DNA of 57,452 bases, from NCBI GenBank assembly GCA_014825775.1, contig MVAQ01000135.1, positions 1 through 57,452 of the forward strand, given 5' to 3'. A program made the translations under genes and the position numbers. The notes beneath the pieces were generated by a model, which was not told the DNA's origin, did not search any database, and saw only the letters and a list, made by a program, of their open reading frames with translations. Below, in pieces: positions 1-11,247 of the stretch. The stretch is from Krasilnikovozyma curviuscula. Lineage: Eukaryota > Basidiomycota > Tremellomycetes > Cystofilobasidiales > Mrakiaceae. Position 1 is the first letter of the stretch. Each line of letters opens with the position of its first letter.

Positions 1-692
1 CCCCGGGGTTCTACTTTCGAACAGATACGTTCACTACAAAACGCTTTATGGCTGCATTCACTGAAAAGCGAGCACGAGAGTGGAAAGGTATGTCGTTTCT
101 TCTCACTACCTTTAAGCTCTCGGCGCGGCCACACGTCTTATATCTTCCTTCGTTTTCATCTGATCAGGTCTCCGCCAGGACTCTGGGGATCCCTTCGCAT
201 ATGCAGATCTCGCAACATCAACATTTAAGTCTCACGGGATTGATCCGAAGACGAAGTTTGTTGTCTTCAGCGATTCGTTAGACGTCGAAAGGGCGATAAA
301 GATTCAGGAGTACTGTGATCAGATTGGAATTGGTTGTGAGCTTCCTAGCTTCCTCTCTTTACCATTTTCTCTTTAAAAATTGTGTACAGTATCTGATACG
401 ACTTCCTTCACCCCGTGGTGAACCAGGCTCGTTCGGCATTGGTACTTTCTTGACAAACGACTTCCAACAACTCTCCGATCCTTCCAAACCTTCCAAAGCC
501 TTGAACATGGTCATCAAGCTATCCTCCATTGACGGAAAGAATTGTGTCAAGATTTCAGATGATATCTCAAAAGTGAGCGAGCATCCTCTGCTGCGTTCCG
601 CCAGTTTCCGATCTGACCTCGTCTTATCTCTCTAGAATACCGGCAACGCTGAGACTATCGGTGAGGTGAAGAAGCGTCTGAATATTGGCTAA
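1..692 (+). CDS. NPT1: Nicotinate phosphoribosyltransferase, 3' part (5' end outside window)
   Basis: Converts nicotinate and PRPP to nicotinate mononucleotide in the NAD salvage (Preiss-Handler) pathway. Four exons are visible: 1-87, 168-335, 427-572 and 636-692, with introns bounded by gtatgt/cag, gtgagc/cag and gtgagc/tag. The joined protein reads TDTFTT, then REWKGLRQDSGDP, then KTKFVVFSDSLDVERAIKIQ, then SFGIGTFLTNDF, and ends KKRLNIG. RQDSGDP and the FGIGT phosphate-binding region are family hallmarks, and the C-terminal ending is the usual one. The start and N-terminal half lie left of the window, so this is edge truncation and not a broken gene. Identification is by recognised motifs; no alignment was run. 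Confidence 0.93.
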
Positions 693-1053
693 AACTCATT
701 TAGATGAAGAAGGTTGTGAATAGGAGGCAGAAAGGTTCCGAGGCCCAGTCTGCTTTTGATTACTTTATTATCGCGATCCTCAGTGAACCGTAGACTTTCC
801 CTGGTTCAATATGCTGCTGAGACCGAATCATACCTTGAACCTATCTTAGCTGTTCTCTCCCGAGACTGCAAGGTCCATAGTCTCTCTCGTTGAGTCTCGC
901 CCACAATCCAGTCCTGCGGTTCAGAGTTTGAAACATAATTAAAATGGTGGCGTCGAATGATCCTGGAATTAGTGAGCTCTGCGCACACTAAAAGGTGCTT
1001 GCTCCTTCTCTCCCTCTCAAATCACCCTAACATCTACTTATCCTACTTTGCTC

Positions 1054-1695
1054 ATGATGGAAGCATCGACGTCGTATTATATTGAGCAGAGGAATCTGTA
1101 CAACTACCTATCCTCCAAAGGGGTCGCCATCTCTGAATCCTCTTTCGAGATCTGCTGCAGGCAGATTTGGAGCCGTCGTTCGAGCAAAGGTATACTCTCC
1201 CACCCTCTCTCTCTCTCTTTTGATTTACCCTAATAGTTTGTCTTCGTATGTTCAGGCTCGCTGCAAGGCTACAACAACGATGTTGTGCCTATTGTCTCGG
1301 CAGACGCTCCAGCCTTCGAAAGTAAGTTCATAAAGCGTGTTTGTCGATATTTCTTTCTCATTCGCATCTAACAACGCAATTTCATCCCGTTCATTTTATT
1401 AGTCCCACATTCATCCTTCCCAAGAATATCTAGCCAAAGTTCGGTCTCGAGCACCAACAGCACGGTCTCGAGCACCAACAGCAGTATCACCTCCTCCCAT
1501 TCTATCTCGGGCTCACCCATGAACACTTTACACCCGCATTCCTTGCATGAATCAGGCCAAAGTCCTTCGATGAGAAGAACTGATAGAAAGGGCATAGAGA
1601 GAGACCATGTGCTTGACTTCGAGGGTAGAGCTGCGGAGAGAAAGACAGTAGAGAGATTGGAAGTGATGAGGGACATTCTAACCACACTACCATAG
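1054..1695 (+). CDS. Hypothetical Ser-rich protein, three exons
   Basis: Function not recognised. Exons 1054-1189, 1256-1321 and 1403-1695 keep one frame across two consensus introns (gtatac/cag, gtaagt/tag) and give about 164 residues. Visible parts are an N-terminal stretch containing NLYNYLSSKGVAISESSFE and then SLQGYNNDVVPIVSADAPAFE. A Ser/Thr-rich low-complexity middle follows, carrying a duplicated SVSSTNST unit. The C-terminus is charged and probably helical (GRAAERKTVERLEVMRDIL). An alternative start at 944 (MVASNDPGI) joined through an intron 972-1063 with a CTAAC branch site would replace the first few residues. The long in-frame third exon and good splice sites support a real gene. 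No signal peptide or membrane segment is seen. Confidence 0.55.
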
Positions 1696-1894
1696 AGAAC
1701 CCTCAAGTGGTTCATGTTGTCTCGAAGTTGTATATATTATCCATGTTGTATGTGCTTCTCGAATTGATTCTGATATGCTGGCCGCAATCTGGGGAGTAAC
1801 GCAATGAATCTCGTGCAATCAGCGCATTAACTTTCCTATGAGCCATCGCACAATTGTTCAAAAAATCCATACATCCTCGCATCATACCCATTAC

Positions 1895-3070
1895 TCAGAG
1901 TGCCAAGTAGTCCTTGATCTCCGTCTCTGTCAACTTTCTAAAGCACGGCTTCAACCTCTCTCCGGGCTTAGCAATCAGATCTTCCTGTGTCGGGATCGTG
2001 ACCACACCAATCTCGATTGTCTTTTCTGTCATTTCCCCTTCGAACCCTTCTTTGAGGGTGAGGAGGGCAGTGTGGATGGCGTCTTCTAGCGAGATGTCAT
2101 CGTTGTATCTGGCGAGACGAAAGGATATAAAGAGTAAGCAGACATCCAAACAGATTAAGAAGGATGATCAGGAAAGACATTGAACAACACTCACCTCTTT
2201 TCCAAGAACGTCTTCGCGTTGACCATGTTCTTCCCCATTGCGCTCGCCTTCCATGGCCAGAAACTACCACTCGGATCAACCTGATACAGACTAACACCCC
2301 GATGGCTATCCCATCCCGCAATCAATAGACTGACACCAAACGGTCTCACACCACCACTCTGAGTCGCCTTCTGTACGATCGTCGCAATCTCTTGCACGAG
2401 TACTTTGGTGGGTGGGTACTCAGCGTAGATCTTCCAGTACGCCTGGGCAGCCTGACGTGCCTTCGTGATGAGCACTCGGAAGTCAGGTCCCATTCCAGAG
2501 TAGACAATTCCGATGTTGGGACAGACGATCGAGATTTTTTCTAGAGCAGAGTCGTCGACGAGGATGGATTGGGATTTCTTTTCGGTTGCAATGACGATGC
2601 CGTTCGTAGCTATGGAGGGATCAGGCAGAAGGCAAAAGAAAAAAAAGAAAATTAGAACTTCGATAATAAAGCCATCCTGCTGTCCCTTGGAGTGGAGGAA
2701 GGCAACATGGCGGAAACTACTGACCTTTGATACCCAAACTGGTTCCACCCTGGTTCACAACAGCCAAAGCATGCTCAATTTGTACAAGCTATTGTAATAA
2801 TTCAGCCAGAACAACCAAAGCAGGTGATGCAGCATCACAAATTAGAACGAAAGAACGTCAGTTCACGCCAGAGAATCTCTCGAGCTCCTCTTGAGCCTGA
2901 ACCAAAATGACACCCACCTTTCCTGAAGGATTGAAAGTAGTCAAAGAGAATCTATGACACACAAGAATTAAGTGGTCAACCCTCAACCCTACTTCAACGT
3001 CAACGAGAGTGTCGAAACGAGATTGAGAGGATACTCACGAGTACGCTCCTCCTCCTCCTGGTGCAGCCAT
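1895..3070 (-). CDS. PRE8: 20S proteasome subunit alpha type-2
   Basis: Structural alpha subunit of the 20S proteasome core, present in cytosol and nucleus. Five exons on the minus strand: 3070-3039, 2951-2918, 2788-2725, 2609-2195 and 2108-1895. They give 252 residues, the normal size for the family. The start [22 protein letters not shown] carries the alpha-subunit N-terminal gate segment. It is followed by [31 protein letters not shown], the [14 protein letters not shown] segment, and [13 protein letters not shown]. No catalytic N-terminal Thr is expected or seen, as usual for alpha subunits. It lies in the same orientation downstream of CAF16 with about 0.7 kb between them. Confidence 0.95.
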
Positions 3071-3786
3071 ATTTCAGATGATTTGTTTGGGGTCAACAGG
3101 TGATAAGAGAGTTGCTAAAGGGGCGAGGCCAGGGGTAGAGATGAGACTTGGGGCTAAAGAGGTGGAAATGCTGTCGGGAAGCAGAGCTGGTACGCTGCTC
3201 CAGCGAGGTCGCAGACTTGTGGCAACTGAGTCTCCAGAAGCTACGTTTTCAGATGAGAAGGTCGCGCTGAAGAGAGTGACAAACGTCTTATTGAGATTAG
3301 AAAATCAATCGGGGTAAAAACAAAGGAGAATGAAGAAACTTTCTGACGTACGCGTGTGGCGCACGACGAACCAAACCCGCTCACTTGCAGAACAATAGCG
3401 CCAAACATCTCGTTGAAGAAATCATGAATAATAAGTATTTGTGAGAACGTGATACAACATGATATGTTGAAAGCATCTATGGTATCAAAAAGTGCTGAAC
3501 AGCGTTGAGCTGGATATATGTCGATTCCCCGTATACCATCTACAGCCAGACGGATTGGGGTAAATGGTGGAATAAAGATGCTGTTGAAGTGCGAGTATTC
3601 ATTGTTAGTGATGAGTAGGTTTATATGCGAGTATATTGTAAACAAAAGATAGAATATGCAATGTTGAGATGCAGAATTGCAATGTTGAGATGCGTGTTGC
3701 AGAGTTGAGATGCAAGGTTGTCGTTGAACTGTTGAATAGATGTTACAAGATTGGTTTAAGCTTTTCCAGCTGAGTAATCGTACTTC
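3071..3786. other. Intergenic, CAF16 3' end to PRE8 promoter
   Basis: No gene is supported here. It should hold the PRE8 promoter on its left side and the CAF16 3' end on its right. A small degenerate direct repeat lies at 3658-3720 (separate entry). A 134-codon minus-strand open frame at 3241-3645 has no recognisable motif and was not called. Confidence 0.6.
3658..3720. repeat. Three-copy degenerate direct repeat, about 20-22 bases per unit
   Basis: The core GCAATGTTGAGATGC occurs twice (starting at 3658 and about 3679). A third, diverged copy reads GCAGAGTTGAGATGC near 3698. The units follow each other directly in non-coding DNA between CAF16 and PRE8. Confidence 0.8.
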
Positions 3787-4967
3787 CTACAATGCCAGTG
3801 ATTGCCGTTCCAATTCGTTGTCAGAGGAAGTCTGGCTAAGGCAAGGTAAAAATAAAGGTGCAGGACACTCACTCAAAGAAGGTCTTAGCGTCCTTAGTCT
3901 CTGGTCTAGCACCTCTTTGTCTACCCACAATACCCGCCTCCTCCTTTCTGCGGGAAGTGACGTCGAACTTTAACCAACCAAGGGCAAGTCTCAAGAGTGA
4001 AACTTGTCCTGGGGCTACAAGATCGTCTTCACCATCCTCAAACTCTGGGACTTTGACTTTCTCAATGGCCTTGATTGGCCAGGAGATTGGAGCGTCAATG
4101 ATCCTTCCGAAGGGGGAGAGGTGGATGATGTTGTTTGGGAAGGAGTCGAGGCCGTCAAAGATGTGCGTACAGTACACGATGGTAGCTCCTCGCGTGATGG
4201 AATCTTGTTTCAAGTATAAAAGGAGCTCTCGGCGGACTAGACAATCCAAGTCGACGGTGACCTAAACGCACAAAACAGCTAGGGTTAACACCAAATTACA
4301 GCGAAAGCGGCAATCGCAAAAGGTCGTGAACGTACCTCGTCAAGTAGTAGGATCCTCCAGTCTGACATGAGTCCCATAACCAGTTGGACCCTGCGTCTCT
4401 CACCGTCAGACACCTGATGCATCCGCCAGTCCAAGTTGACGTCCAAGAGGTCCAGAAGGATGTTTCTACGCTCTTTGTGTCTGTAGCCACCGACAGAGTC
4501 CAAAAAATGGGAAACAGCGATGTCACCTCTGACAACAGGATTCATGGCTGACATTAGCGGGCAGAGGAGAGGGTCAATAAAACTGCAGTGGAGGAGTACC
4601 ACACTCGACCGCAAGAGGCAGAGAAAAAAAATGCACACACCCCATTCGGTACCAAGATAGGTGACACCTTCGACCATGGAAGTGAAGACGTTCTGTCCAA
4701 AGATCTCTGCTTTGCAGGACGAGTTGACGAGACGTTTGCCCGCCAAGATTCGGAGGAGGGTTGACTTGCCAGCTCCGTTGGAACCAATGATGACGACTCT
4801 TCAAGACCAATGACAGTCAGAAACTTAACTAGAGATGGTAAAGAAGGGGGAAGAGCTCACCTCTCACCGACCTTCACCTCGATGTTGACGTCCTGCAGAA
4901 CGGGTGGAGAGAACTCATTATGAGCAAAGGTGAGACCCTTGGTTTCAATAGCAAGCACTTCAGACAT
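3787..4967 (-). CDS. CAF16: CAF16-type ABC ATPase (CCR4-associated, no membrane domain)
   Basis: Soluble ABC-family ATPase. The yeast homologue associates with the CCR4-NOT/Mediator machinery. The start MSEVLAIETKGLTFAHNEF is followed by the Walker A loop GSNGAGKSTLLRILAG, a signature-like segment VSDGERRRVQLVMGL, Walker B RILLLDEVTVDLD and an H-loop region containing YCTHIFDGLD. That is one nucleotide-binding domain with no membrane segments, typical of CAF16. Introns use gtgagc, gtgtgt and gtacgt donors. The last junction is ambiguous. Read through, translation stops at 3873 (…KTFFE). Spliced from a perfect GTGAGTG donor to an acceptor at 3836, it ends DQTSSDNELERQSLAL at 3787; I chose the spliced end. 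Confidence 0.9.
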
Positions 4968-6264
4968 CGTAGTTCAATATCTTTTCTTGGTACGATTGGG
5001 CGAGGGGGGCCTAGCCGAATGAGCAGATGGGGTTGTGAGGCAAGTTCGAGTCACAATTTCTCGCTGGTGAGGCGCCATCGTCGTCGGCTCCATGTGGGCT
5101 TCGCAAGTGGCACGATTTTCGGGATGAAGCTGCCGCGATTCTACCACTCAGAAGAGGTCGATGAAGAGATTATGAAAGACTGAGCTGGTGAGCTGTAATC
5201 CGATCAAGAAAAAGTTGATGTGCTTGCACTACGATGGACAACGTCGTCTCAATTTCAGCATGTTCTATACAGCAAAACGACCACATTGAGAACTCTGAAA
5301 TGTGGGGAAAGCTTTTGAGCGGTATCTTTGTAGTTCTCCAGTAGAGGTTGAGCCTTTGTCAGCATCCTACAGAAGATTGGCAAGCGAGGAGATGAATAGA
5401 ATCTCCGGGTGGAGTGGTGAGACGTGTTCTGCTATAGCCGGAGACTGCTCAATATTGTTCTTCTCTGTGCTGATGCAGGGGGGATAGACGCAAGCTTGAA
5501 TTGTGGGTGATGGGGCGACAGAGCGATTAGCTTTCACCGCCGAATACCCAGGGCCGCTCTGCTGCCTTCCTCTCGCTTCCGACTCAATTATGAAGAGCAT
5601 CTGATACATTCATGTGCTGATATACAGAGCTTCACAGACTGTCGGACAGATGGTAACGCTTCATAGCCGACCTGCCGCTGTTCTCCCACCTCTGCGCCGC
5701 CGGTTTGCGGGCCCTCTGTGAAGAAACAAGGTTTGGGGGCTGAACCAGACTCTGAATTAGAAGACGCAAGAAGACGGACTGATGTGATGGGACGCCAGCC
5801 TCTGACTCTCTTTGTGAAGTGGACCCGTTCCAGCAGGCTTTCCTTCTTCCTACCAGGAACATATTGGAACGGTCTTGCTTCCATCCCTTCTAGAAATTCA
5901 TGATATTTTACCTCCGAGTAACGTACGAAAGCCCGGAGCTTTTATTTTATTTTATTTGAGTGGATCAGCGTGCGCGGCCGCTCAGAAAGAACTTTATTTC
6001 GATGCTTCTTCGAATTTTCTGTTCACAGGCGGTCACTCATCCTTTCCATTCCTTCTTCCTTGCTGGCCCAGCCAGAGCCAGCCCTTTCCCTCTCAACTAC
6101 TATTGAATCCCATCCAATACCCCTCTCAGGTCCATTCAATTGAGACATAAGCACTGAAACTGTGCGGCTGAAACGAGCGTAGAGACCCGCACTTTGTCCC
6201 TCTGCTCTCGAATTGAATCTCATTTTCACCTCAACCATCCTATGGCCAGCTGCAACTGACATTT
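4968..6264. other. Intergenic 1.3 kb, divergent promoters of CAF16 and the RING-H2 gene
   Basis: Several overlapping open frames of 60-98 codons occur at 5300-5900 on both strands. None shows a recognisable motif or a consistent splice model, so no gene is called. It probably holds the two divergent promoters and 5' UTRs. A short TTTTATTTTATTTTATTT tract lies at about 5939-5957. Confidence 0.5.
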
Positions 6265-7846
6265 ATGACAGCCTATCCTGAAGTCACCGTCGGCCACAGA
6301 TTCTCCCTCTCGGATTCGTCGCCGTCGTCGTCTGGCTCTGATTCCGAATACCTCACAACACCGCCGTCGCTGTCAAACTACGACCGTCGAGCTGCCTGGG
6401 AGAAGCTAAGGGTGTTTCGAGAAGAAGAGGGAGATCGAAGGGGGCCAGGAGGAGTGAAGCAGCAGGAAGATGAGATCGAGCTGGACGAACAAATAAGAGA
6501 AGGGGAGGATGGCAGGATTCCCGTAGAAGTATTACTCTCTGATTCACCCACCAGAGAGCTCATCTACTCTCAGCACCATCCTCGTTTTCTTCAAGATCAG
6601 CATCAGAATGCATCATCGACATCACTGTCCCCGCCGCAGCAGGATCATCACTCACCCCCACCCCCACCGTCATTCACAGTCCTCTTCTCATCAGTCACAA
6701 AGTTCGCCAAGGGCAAATTCGGTATCTTGGTTTTAAAAGGTGGGATGGCTGTGCTTCAAGTATGTCTCATTCTGTTCCTTTCTCTCCTGATTCTTCGCCT
6801 CGACAAGATATCTGACATCTGACATGTGATCTGATGGTAACCTACGACCTAGATCGTAACTCTTTCAACCCTCCTGGCGCTTTCAGCAAATTACCAATCC
6901 ACTCACCCATTACTTAAACCATGTCAGCTTCCAATGAAGCAATACATCATTGCACACATCATCCGCGTTTCCGTTTGCTGGCCGAATTCCGTGTGGATCT
7001 GCCTCCGGAAATCGCAGGCCACCTCCTCAGCATTAGCCGATGAAGAGGCGGAATCAGACTCTGAGTCTAAACAAGAGTCTGAAGGCGTGATGACAGAGAA
7101 GAAGTTCTGGTCTAATGCCGCTTCTAAAATGGATCAGATTGCGCCAAAGCTATCACTTCTTTTGCTGGTACTCAACGCTGGCTTGTTCATCTTGGGGCAT
7201 TACATTCTATTTTCGTCACTCTTAAGTGGGAAGTCAGGTGTGGTGGAAGCTTGCGGGTATCAGGAAGGGGATCCTTTCAGGTTTGCGGCCGTTACTGTCG
7301 CTGTTGGTGTCGGCTGGGGCTTAGGAATTGAAGTGGTGTTGGTTCTCGTTGGAATCAGTTTACTGGTTAGTGTGAACTCTTTCACCGTTTGAACTTCCCT
7401 CTTGGTGGACCCAGTGTCGACTGACCGCCATTTACATTGACTCTAATCACTCTAACTAATCAAAGGTTCTATATCGTCGATCCCAACCGCTTCCGGCATC
7501 CGATTCAGCCCCAGAGCCAACGATCCCTGCTCTTTCCACGTCAGCCCTCGGCAAAATTACCCTTATCAAACCCTCACCAAACAACAATGCACATACCCGC
7601 CTCCTCACCTCCCAGCCCCGATGCGCGATTTGCCTGATTGACTTCGCAAACTTCCAAGTCGACATCCGCCATCCTCCATCTTCTTCGTCCACATCAGCGT
7701 CACCAACAGCCCTAACAACGAGCTCGAGCCTCAGACTCCTGCCGTGTGGGCATGTGTTTCATCAAGAATGCGTGGACGTTGCACTCGCAGATGCTGAAGT
7801 CGGGAGTGGAAAATGTCCAGTTTGTCGCGCTATTGTTGAGGTTTGA
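6265..7846 (+). CDS. Four-TM RING-H2 protein, putative membrane E3 ubiquitin ligase
   Basis: Exons 6265-6759, 6853-7365 and 7466-7846 give about 462 residues. The N-terminal ~130 residues are Ser/acidic-rich and likely disordered and cytosolic. Four hydrophobic segments follow: around GILVLKGGMAVLQIVTLSTL, QYIIAHIIRVSVCW, LLLLVLNAGLFILGHYIL and AAVTVAVGVGWGLGIEVVLV. The C-terminus has a RING-H2 finger: CAICLIDF, then a long Ser-rich loop, CGHVFHQEC and CPVCRA. It ends two residues past the exon core (VEV, stop). The C-x2-C, C-x-H-x3-H-x2-C and C-x2-C pattern supports E2-binding ligase activity. Substrate and organelle cannot be told. It resembles the TM-RING architecture common in fungi, and the second RING loop is longer than usual. 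Confidence 0.82.
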
Positions 7847-8270
7847 TATCTGTTTTATAAGAAATAGGAATATGCAGCATGGGACTTCCATCCGTTTTTA
7901 TGATCGTCATGATCTTTGTTCTTGCTTCTTATCAAATTAAAACCATCATTGCATTTATCTTCTTGTTATTCACCCTCCATATGCCTATACCTTCCACCAT
8001 TGATACACTCACATTGAATACCTTTTCTGTCTTAGCGATCCACCAGAGCATAGCAAGATGACGTGGCCAGGCTCAACATCACACCTCCTCATTGCTGTCC
8101 TTTCTTTCTATTTATTGGTAGAGCAGACCATTCACTTGGGAGTCAGATTGTGTTCAGTGTGCTCAGTCGAGAAACTTCCATTGAACCAGCTCGGATATAA
8201 ACTTTTCTTTTTCTTTCCACCAAGATGAATGGATTTTGGTAACACGAGGGATTAAGACAAGGAGCTGAGC
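7847..8270. other. Intergenic, convergent 3' ends of RING-H2 gene and ERG24
   Basis: AT-rich spacer between two convergent genes. It presumably holds both 3' UTRs and polyadenylation signals. I see no open frame or structured RNA worth calling. Confidence 0.6.
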
Positions 8271-10066
8271 TTAGTACTGTAGCGGAGGTGTTATAATCAG
8301 CAACGTTGCACGTAAGAATCTGACAAGAAATGGCAATGCCACAGAAAACTCACCACGTATGGAATAATTCTGTATTTCACCTTCTGACAGTACACCTTCC
8401 AGTCGTCTCCGTACTTCTTTGCACAGGCCTCGTCGTCGCGCATCTGTCTGTGGATAAGAAGAATGCCGAAGTCTACAGTCATTGCAATTCATCGAGCCAG
8501 TCAGTCACAGTGATTCCAGGAACCAGTAAGAAAGGGAGAGAAAGGAACTGACAGGCCATGTAGAAATATGGGATTGGAGAGGAGAAGCCGCATGGGAGGC
8601 ACCACGCCCAGCTCATAAGCCAGTCCCCGAGGTAGTTCGGGTGTCGCGATCGACCCCACCAGCCGGAAGTCAGCAACTTGGTACCTCTTTTAGTCTCCAT
8701 ATATTCAAGGTCTAAGCCACCACGAAAAACAGAAAAAAAATATTAGTCGCGATCAACAGCGAATTGTAGCTCTAAACCTGAACTGACTGTAAGGGTTCCC
8801 TCCCTTCCTGAACTCATTCTTCTCCACGTTCGCCTGTCGGAAGATATAGTAGCCCAGAGCGTTGAGAGCGACGATGGCGGCCGTTGCTGGGATGCCCAGG
8901 TCAACTGGGTGGAAAGCGAGGTACCGCGACTGGAGGGTGTATGTGAAGGGGACCCAAGCTAGGCAGCCGAGGATGAGCATAAACCCGGCTCCGTCAGTCG
9001 TGATGTCCATCTGGGTGAAGATCGCTGACTGATAAAAGCAGGCGAAATAAATAGATTAGTTGTGTTGCTGGCGCTTTGACAGCTTGATGACCCAGAGGAA
9101 AATGGGCTTACTTCGAGATACAGTGCGTCAAAGACGTACCAGCCCTGGAACAGCACGACGAGCACCATACTGTCCGTCACACGCCCGCCGAGGTGAACAT
9201 ACTGTGCGCACGCGCACGAGACGTTGATGACAGCCCAGAGAATGAGGCCGGGACGGAGCTCATTGAATGTCTTGAGGTCGAACGACCAGATCGAGGGGTT
9301 CAATTCTCTTCCCATCCAGAACTTTTATAATATAAGGTAGAAAATAAGGGTGTTGAAGTGAGCTGACAGATGATACGTCAAGTTCCAATCCAGACACTCA
9401 CGTCGTAGAAAAAGTTGCCGCTGTTGCCAGCCAGAGCCAACAATTTCTCTTCTCCATGCTTGTTGGATCTGACGTAACTGAAACCCCAGGTGTAGAACGC
9501 CTGCACGATGGAGAAGAGAACGGTTGCGGTGATGAGACCTAAGTAGTGATCGTACAGGAATGTGAAAGAAGCTGGACCAGAACGGATGATTTGGCCTGCA
9601 ACAAGACCAGATACTAGGATGAGAGATGAGAAGGCTGATGTCGTTTGAGTTAGGGGCAGGGAAGAATAAAAAACGCGTCAGGATATGTTTCGAGGAAGAA
9701 AAAAAAGGAGGAAGACGGACCATTGATTTTGTAGCTTTTCTTCTTGCCGTTTCTCATCAGAGTACCCTCGACCCATTCACCTGGGATGACGGCCCACATC
9801 AGCACACAAAAGGCATACCACCCAATAAACATTACAAGCGCCTCTGAGTCCCACAGACCCACCCACCAGTCTCTATCGCCCAACGCAGACTTGATGTAAT
9901 CTGGATAAAGGGAGTAAGTTGTCGATGGGCAGCCTGTGGATTCATTACAGGCGAAGAAGAGGATATAGATGAAGATTGGGGTGAAGAAGGTAATTGCAAA
10001 CGTGCCGAGTTTCCCACCAAACTCGAGGTCGTGGGGAGGGGTCGTTGGATTCAGCGTGCTCGCCAT
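8271..10066 (-). CDS. ERG24: Delta(14)-sterol reductase
   Basis: Reduces the C14-C15 double bond after lanosterol C14-demethylation, in ergosterol synthesis at the ER membrane. The start MASTLNPTTPPHDLEFGG is followed by multiple hydrophobic segments. Further family motifs are SNKHGEE, GRELNPSIWSFDLKTFNE, ITTDGAGFMLILGCLAWVPF, and the LBR/ERG24 hallmark GTKLLTSGWWGRSRHPNYLG. The C-terminal block DEACAKKYGDDWKVYCQ then KYRIIPYV completes it. Size is about 455-470 residues, typical. The coding sequence is split by about six introns. The last one (8277-8353, gtgagt…ctacag) leaves a 6-base terminal exon encoding only Tyr and stop, restoring the family ending RIIPYVY. It is convergent with the RING-H2 gene. 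Confidence 0.95.
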
Positions 10067-10574
10067 CGTCTGGGCACAAGACAGAGTGGAAGAAAGGGAG
10101 GTGAGAGGAGATTAGGCAGGCGGCAGTGCTTGGCTGTTGAGAGCCAGTTTTATACTGACAAGTCGAATCGTACGAGGCGTCTCTCAGTCGATCGATGGTG
10201 GCGACGACACAAAAGTCAAACAGGCAGACGTCTCTGACATGACGATATGGTTCGAGGGGAAGCAGTATACGCACTTGACTCGCGCCGTCATACGATGTTA
10301 TCAAGTGATCAGGTAGAGCAGAAAGCTGTGCGAGGAGCAAAACTCAAGAGATACTAATGGCACATGGGTTTGCAAATCGTTCGGGAAGACGCTACTGCTG
10401 GTTCGATCTTTCGCTATGGCAAGCTGTGCGATCCGTATTATCTTCAAGCAAGGGAGGAAGGGACGGTATGGGTATAAAATCAATCCTTGGTATCATTCGT
10501 TAGCCATCAAGTCGCGTCGCTATCATCGCAAGTCCTCCAAAACCAACACATCTCCAGCGCCCTCCAAATCGCTA
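10067..10574. other. Intergenic, ERG24 promoter and Tctex 3' end
   Basis: Spacer between two minus-strand genes. Its left part should be the ERG24 promoter and 5' UTR and its right part the 3' end of the dynein light chain gene. No coding signal was recognised and no sterol-response site was assigned. Confidence 0.5.
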
Positions 10575-11247
10575 TCAGCTTTTCAACGCAAATGCAACGA
10601 CGGTACATATCAGATAGTCCTGAGAGTGATTCCAGATCAAGAGAGAAATGAAGAAGAGAGTGTTTATGTACGTGTGTCAGTATCGCTCCAGGGAAGAAAT
10701 TCGATATAGGAAGCAGGACTTACTGACGTGTACACCTCATGTGTCACAGTATCCTCTGGGCCCCAATGTACTGCCAGATCAGCTCTGTGCAAACCATTGC
10801 CCCACACGGAGAGACGACAAGCAGCACCGTCAGCCCAAACAAACGCGAGGGGCTCTCTCCTTCACCTGAAAGCAGGTAACTCACCTAGACGCCTGGTTAT
10901 GGTTCTCATTAATCGTAATGCTAACGATAAACTTCCATCCCACCGGCTCGACGACCTTCATCCTCTCCTTGATCCTCTCGGACAGCTCTTGCGTCCATGA
11001 CTTGACTTTCTGCGAGTCGGTGTACTTCTGGCCTAAGAGGGGAGAGTATCAAGGTCTCAGAGTTTTAAATGGGGGTGGGTAGGAATAAATGGAGTGTTTA
11101 CCTTGGAGAGTCGAAGTGAGGAGCTGTTTGATGTACGGCTGAAGGACGTTGAATCTGTTTGTCCCAACGAAAGGGCCCCGTCAGTTGTTCGTCGATTGAT
11201 TTTCCCAAAGCAATAAAATTAATAGAAACTCACTTCTCGGACTTCAT
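10575..11247 (-). CDS. Tctex1-type dynein light chain
   Basis: Small accessory subunit of the cytoplasmic dynein motor, Tctex1 domain. The spliced minus-strand product is about 106 residues: MKSEKFNVLQPYIKQLL, then GQKYTDSQKVKSWTQEL, GWKFIVSITINENHNQAS, RADLAVHWGPEDTVTHE, and finally DYLICTVVAFALKS. The order (helix 'V…Y…L…L', the K-x-W-x-x-E-L-S-E-x-I-K helix, a beta strand KFIV, then a conserved W and the final hydrophobic strand) matches the Tctex1 fold. The length is the normal single-domain size. The intron after NENHNQAS must skip an in-frame stop, which makes that junction the least certain. The TCTEX1D2-like subtype is inference. Confidence 0.78.

Noticed and set aside
3241..3645. 134-codon minus-strand frame upstream of PRE8
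   Set aside because: Runs through a likely promoter, no recognisable domain, and no splice model links it to anything.
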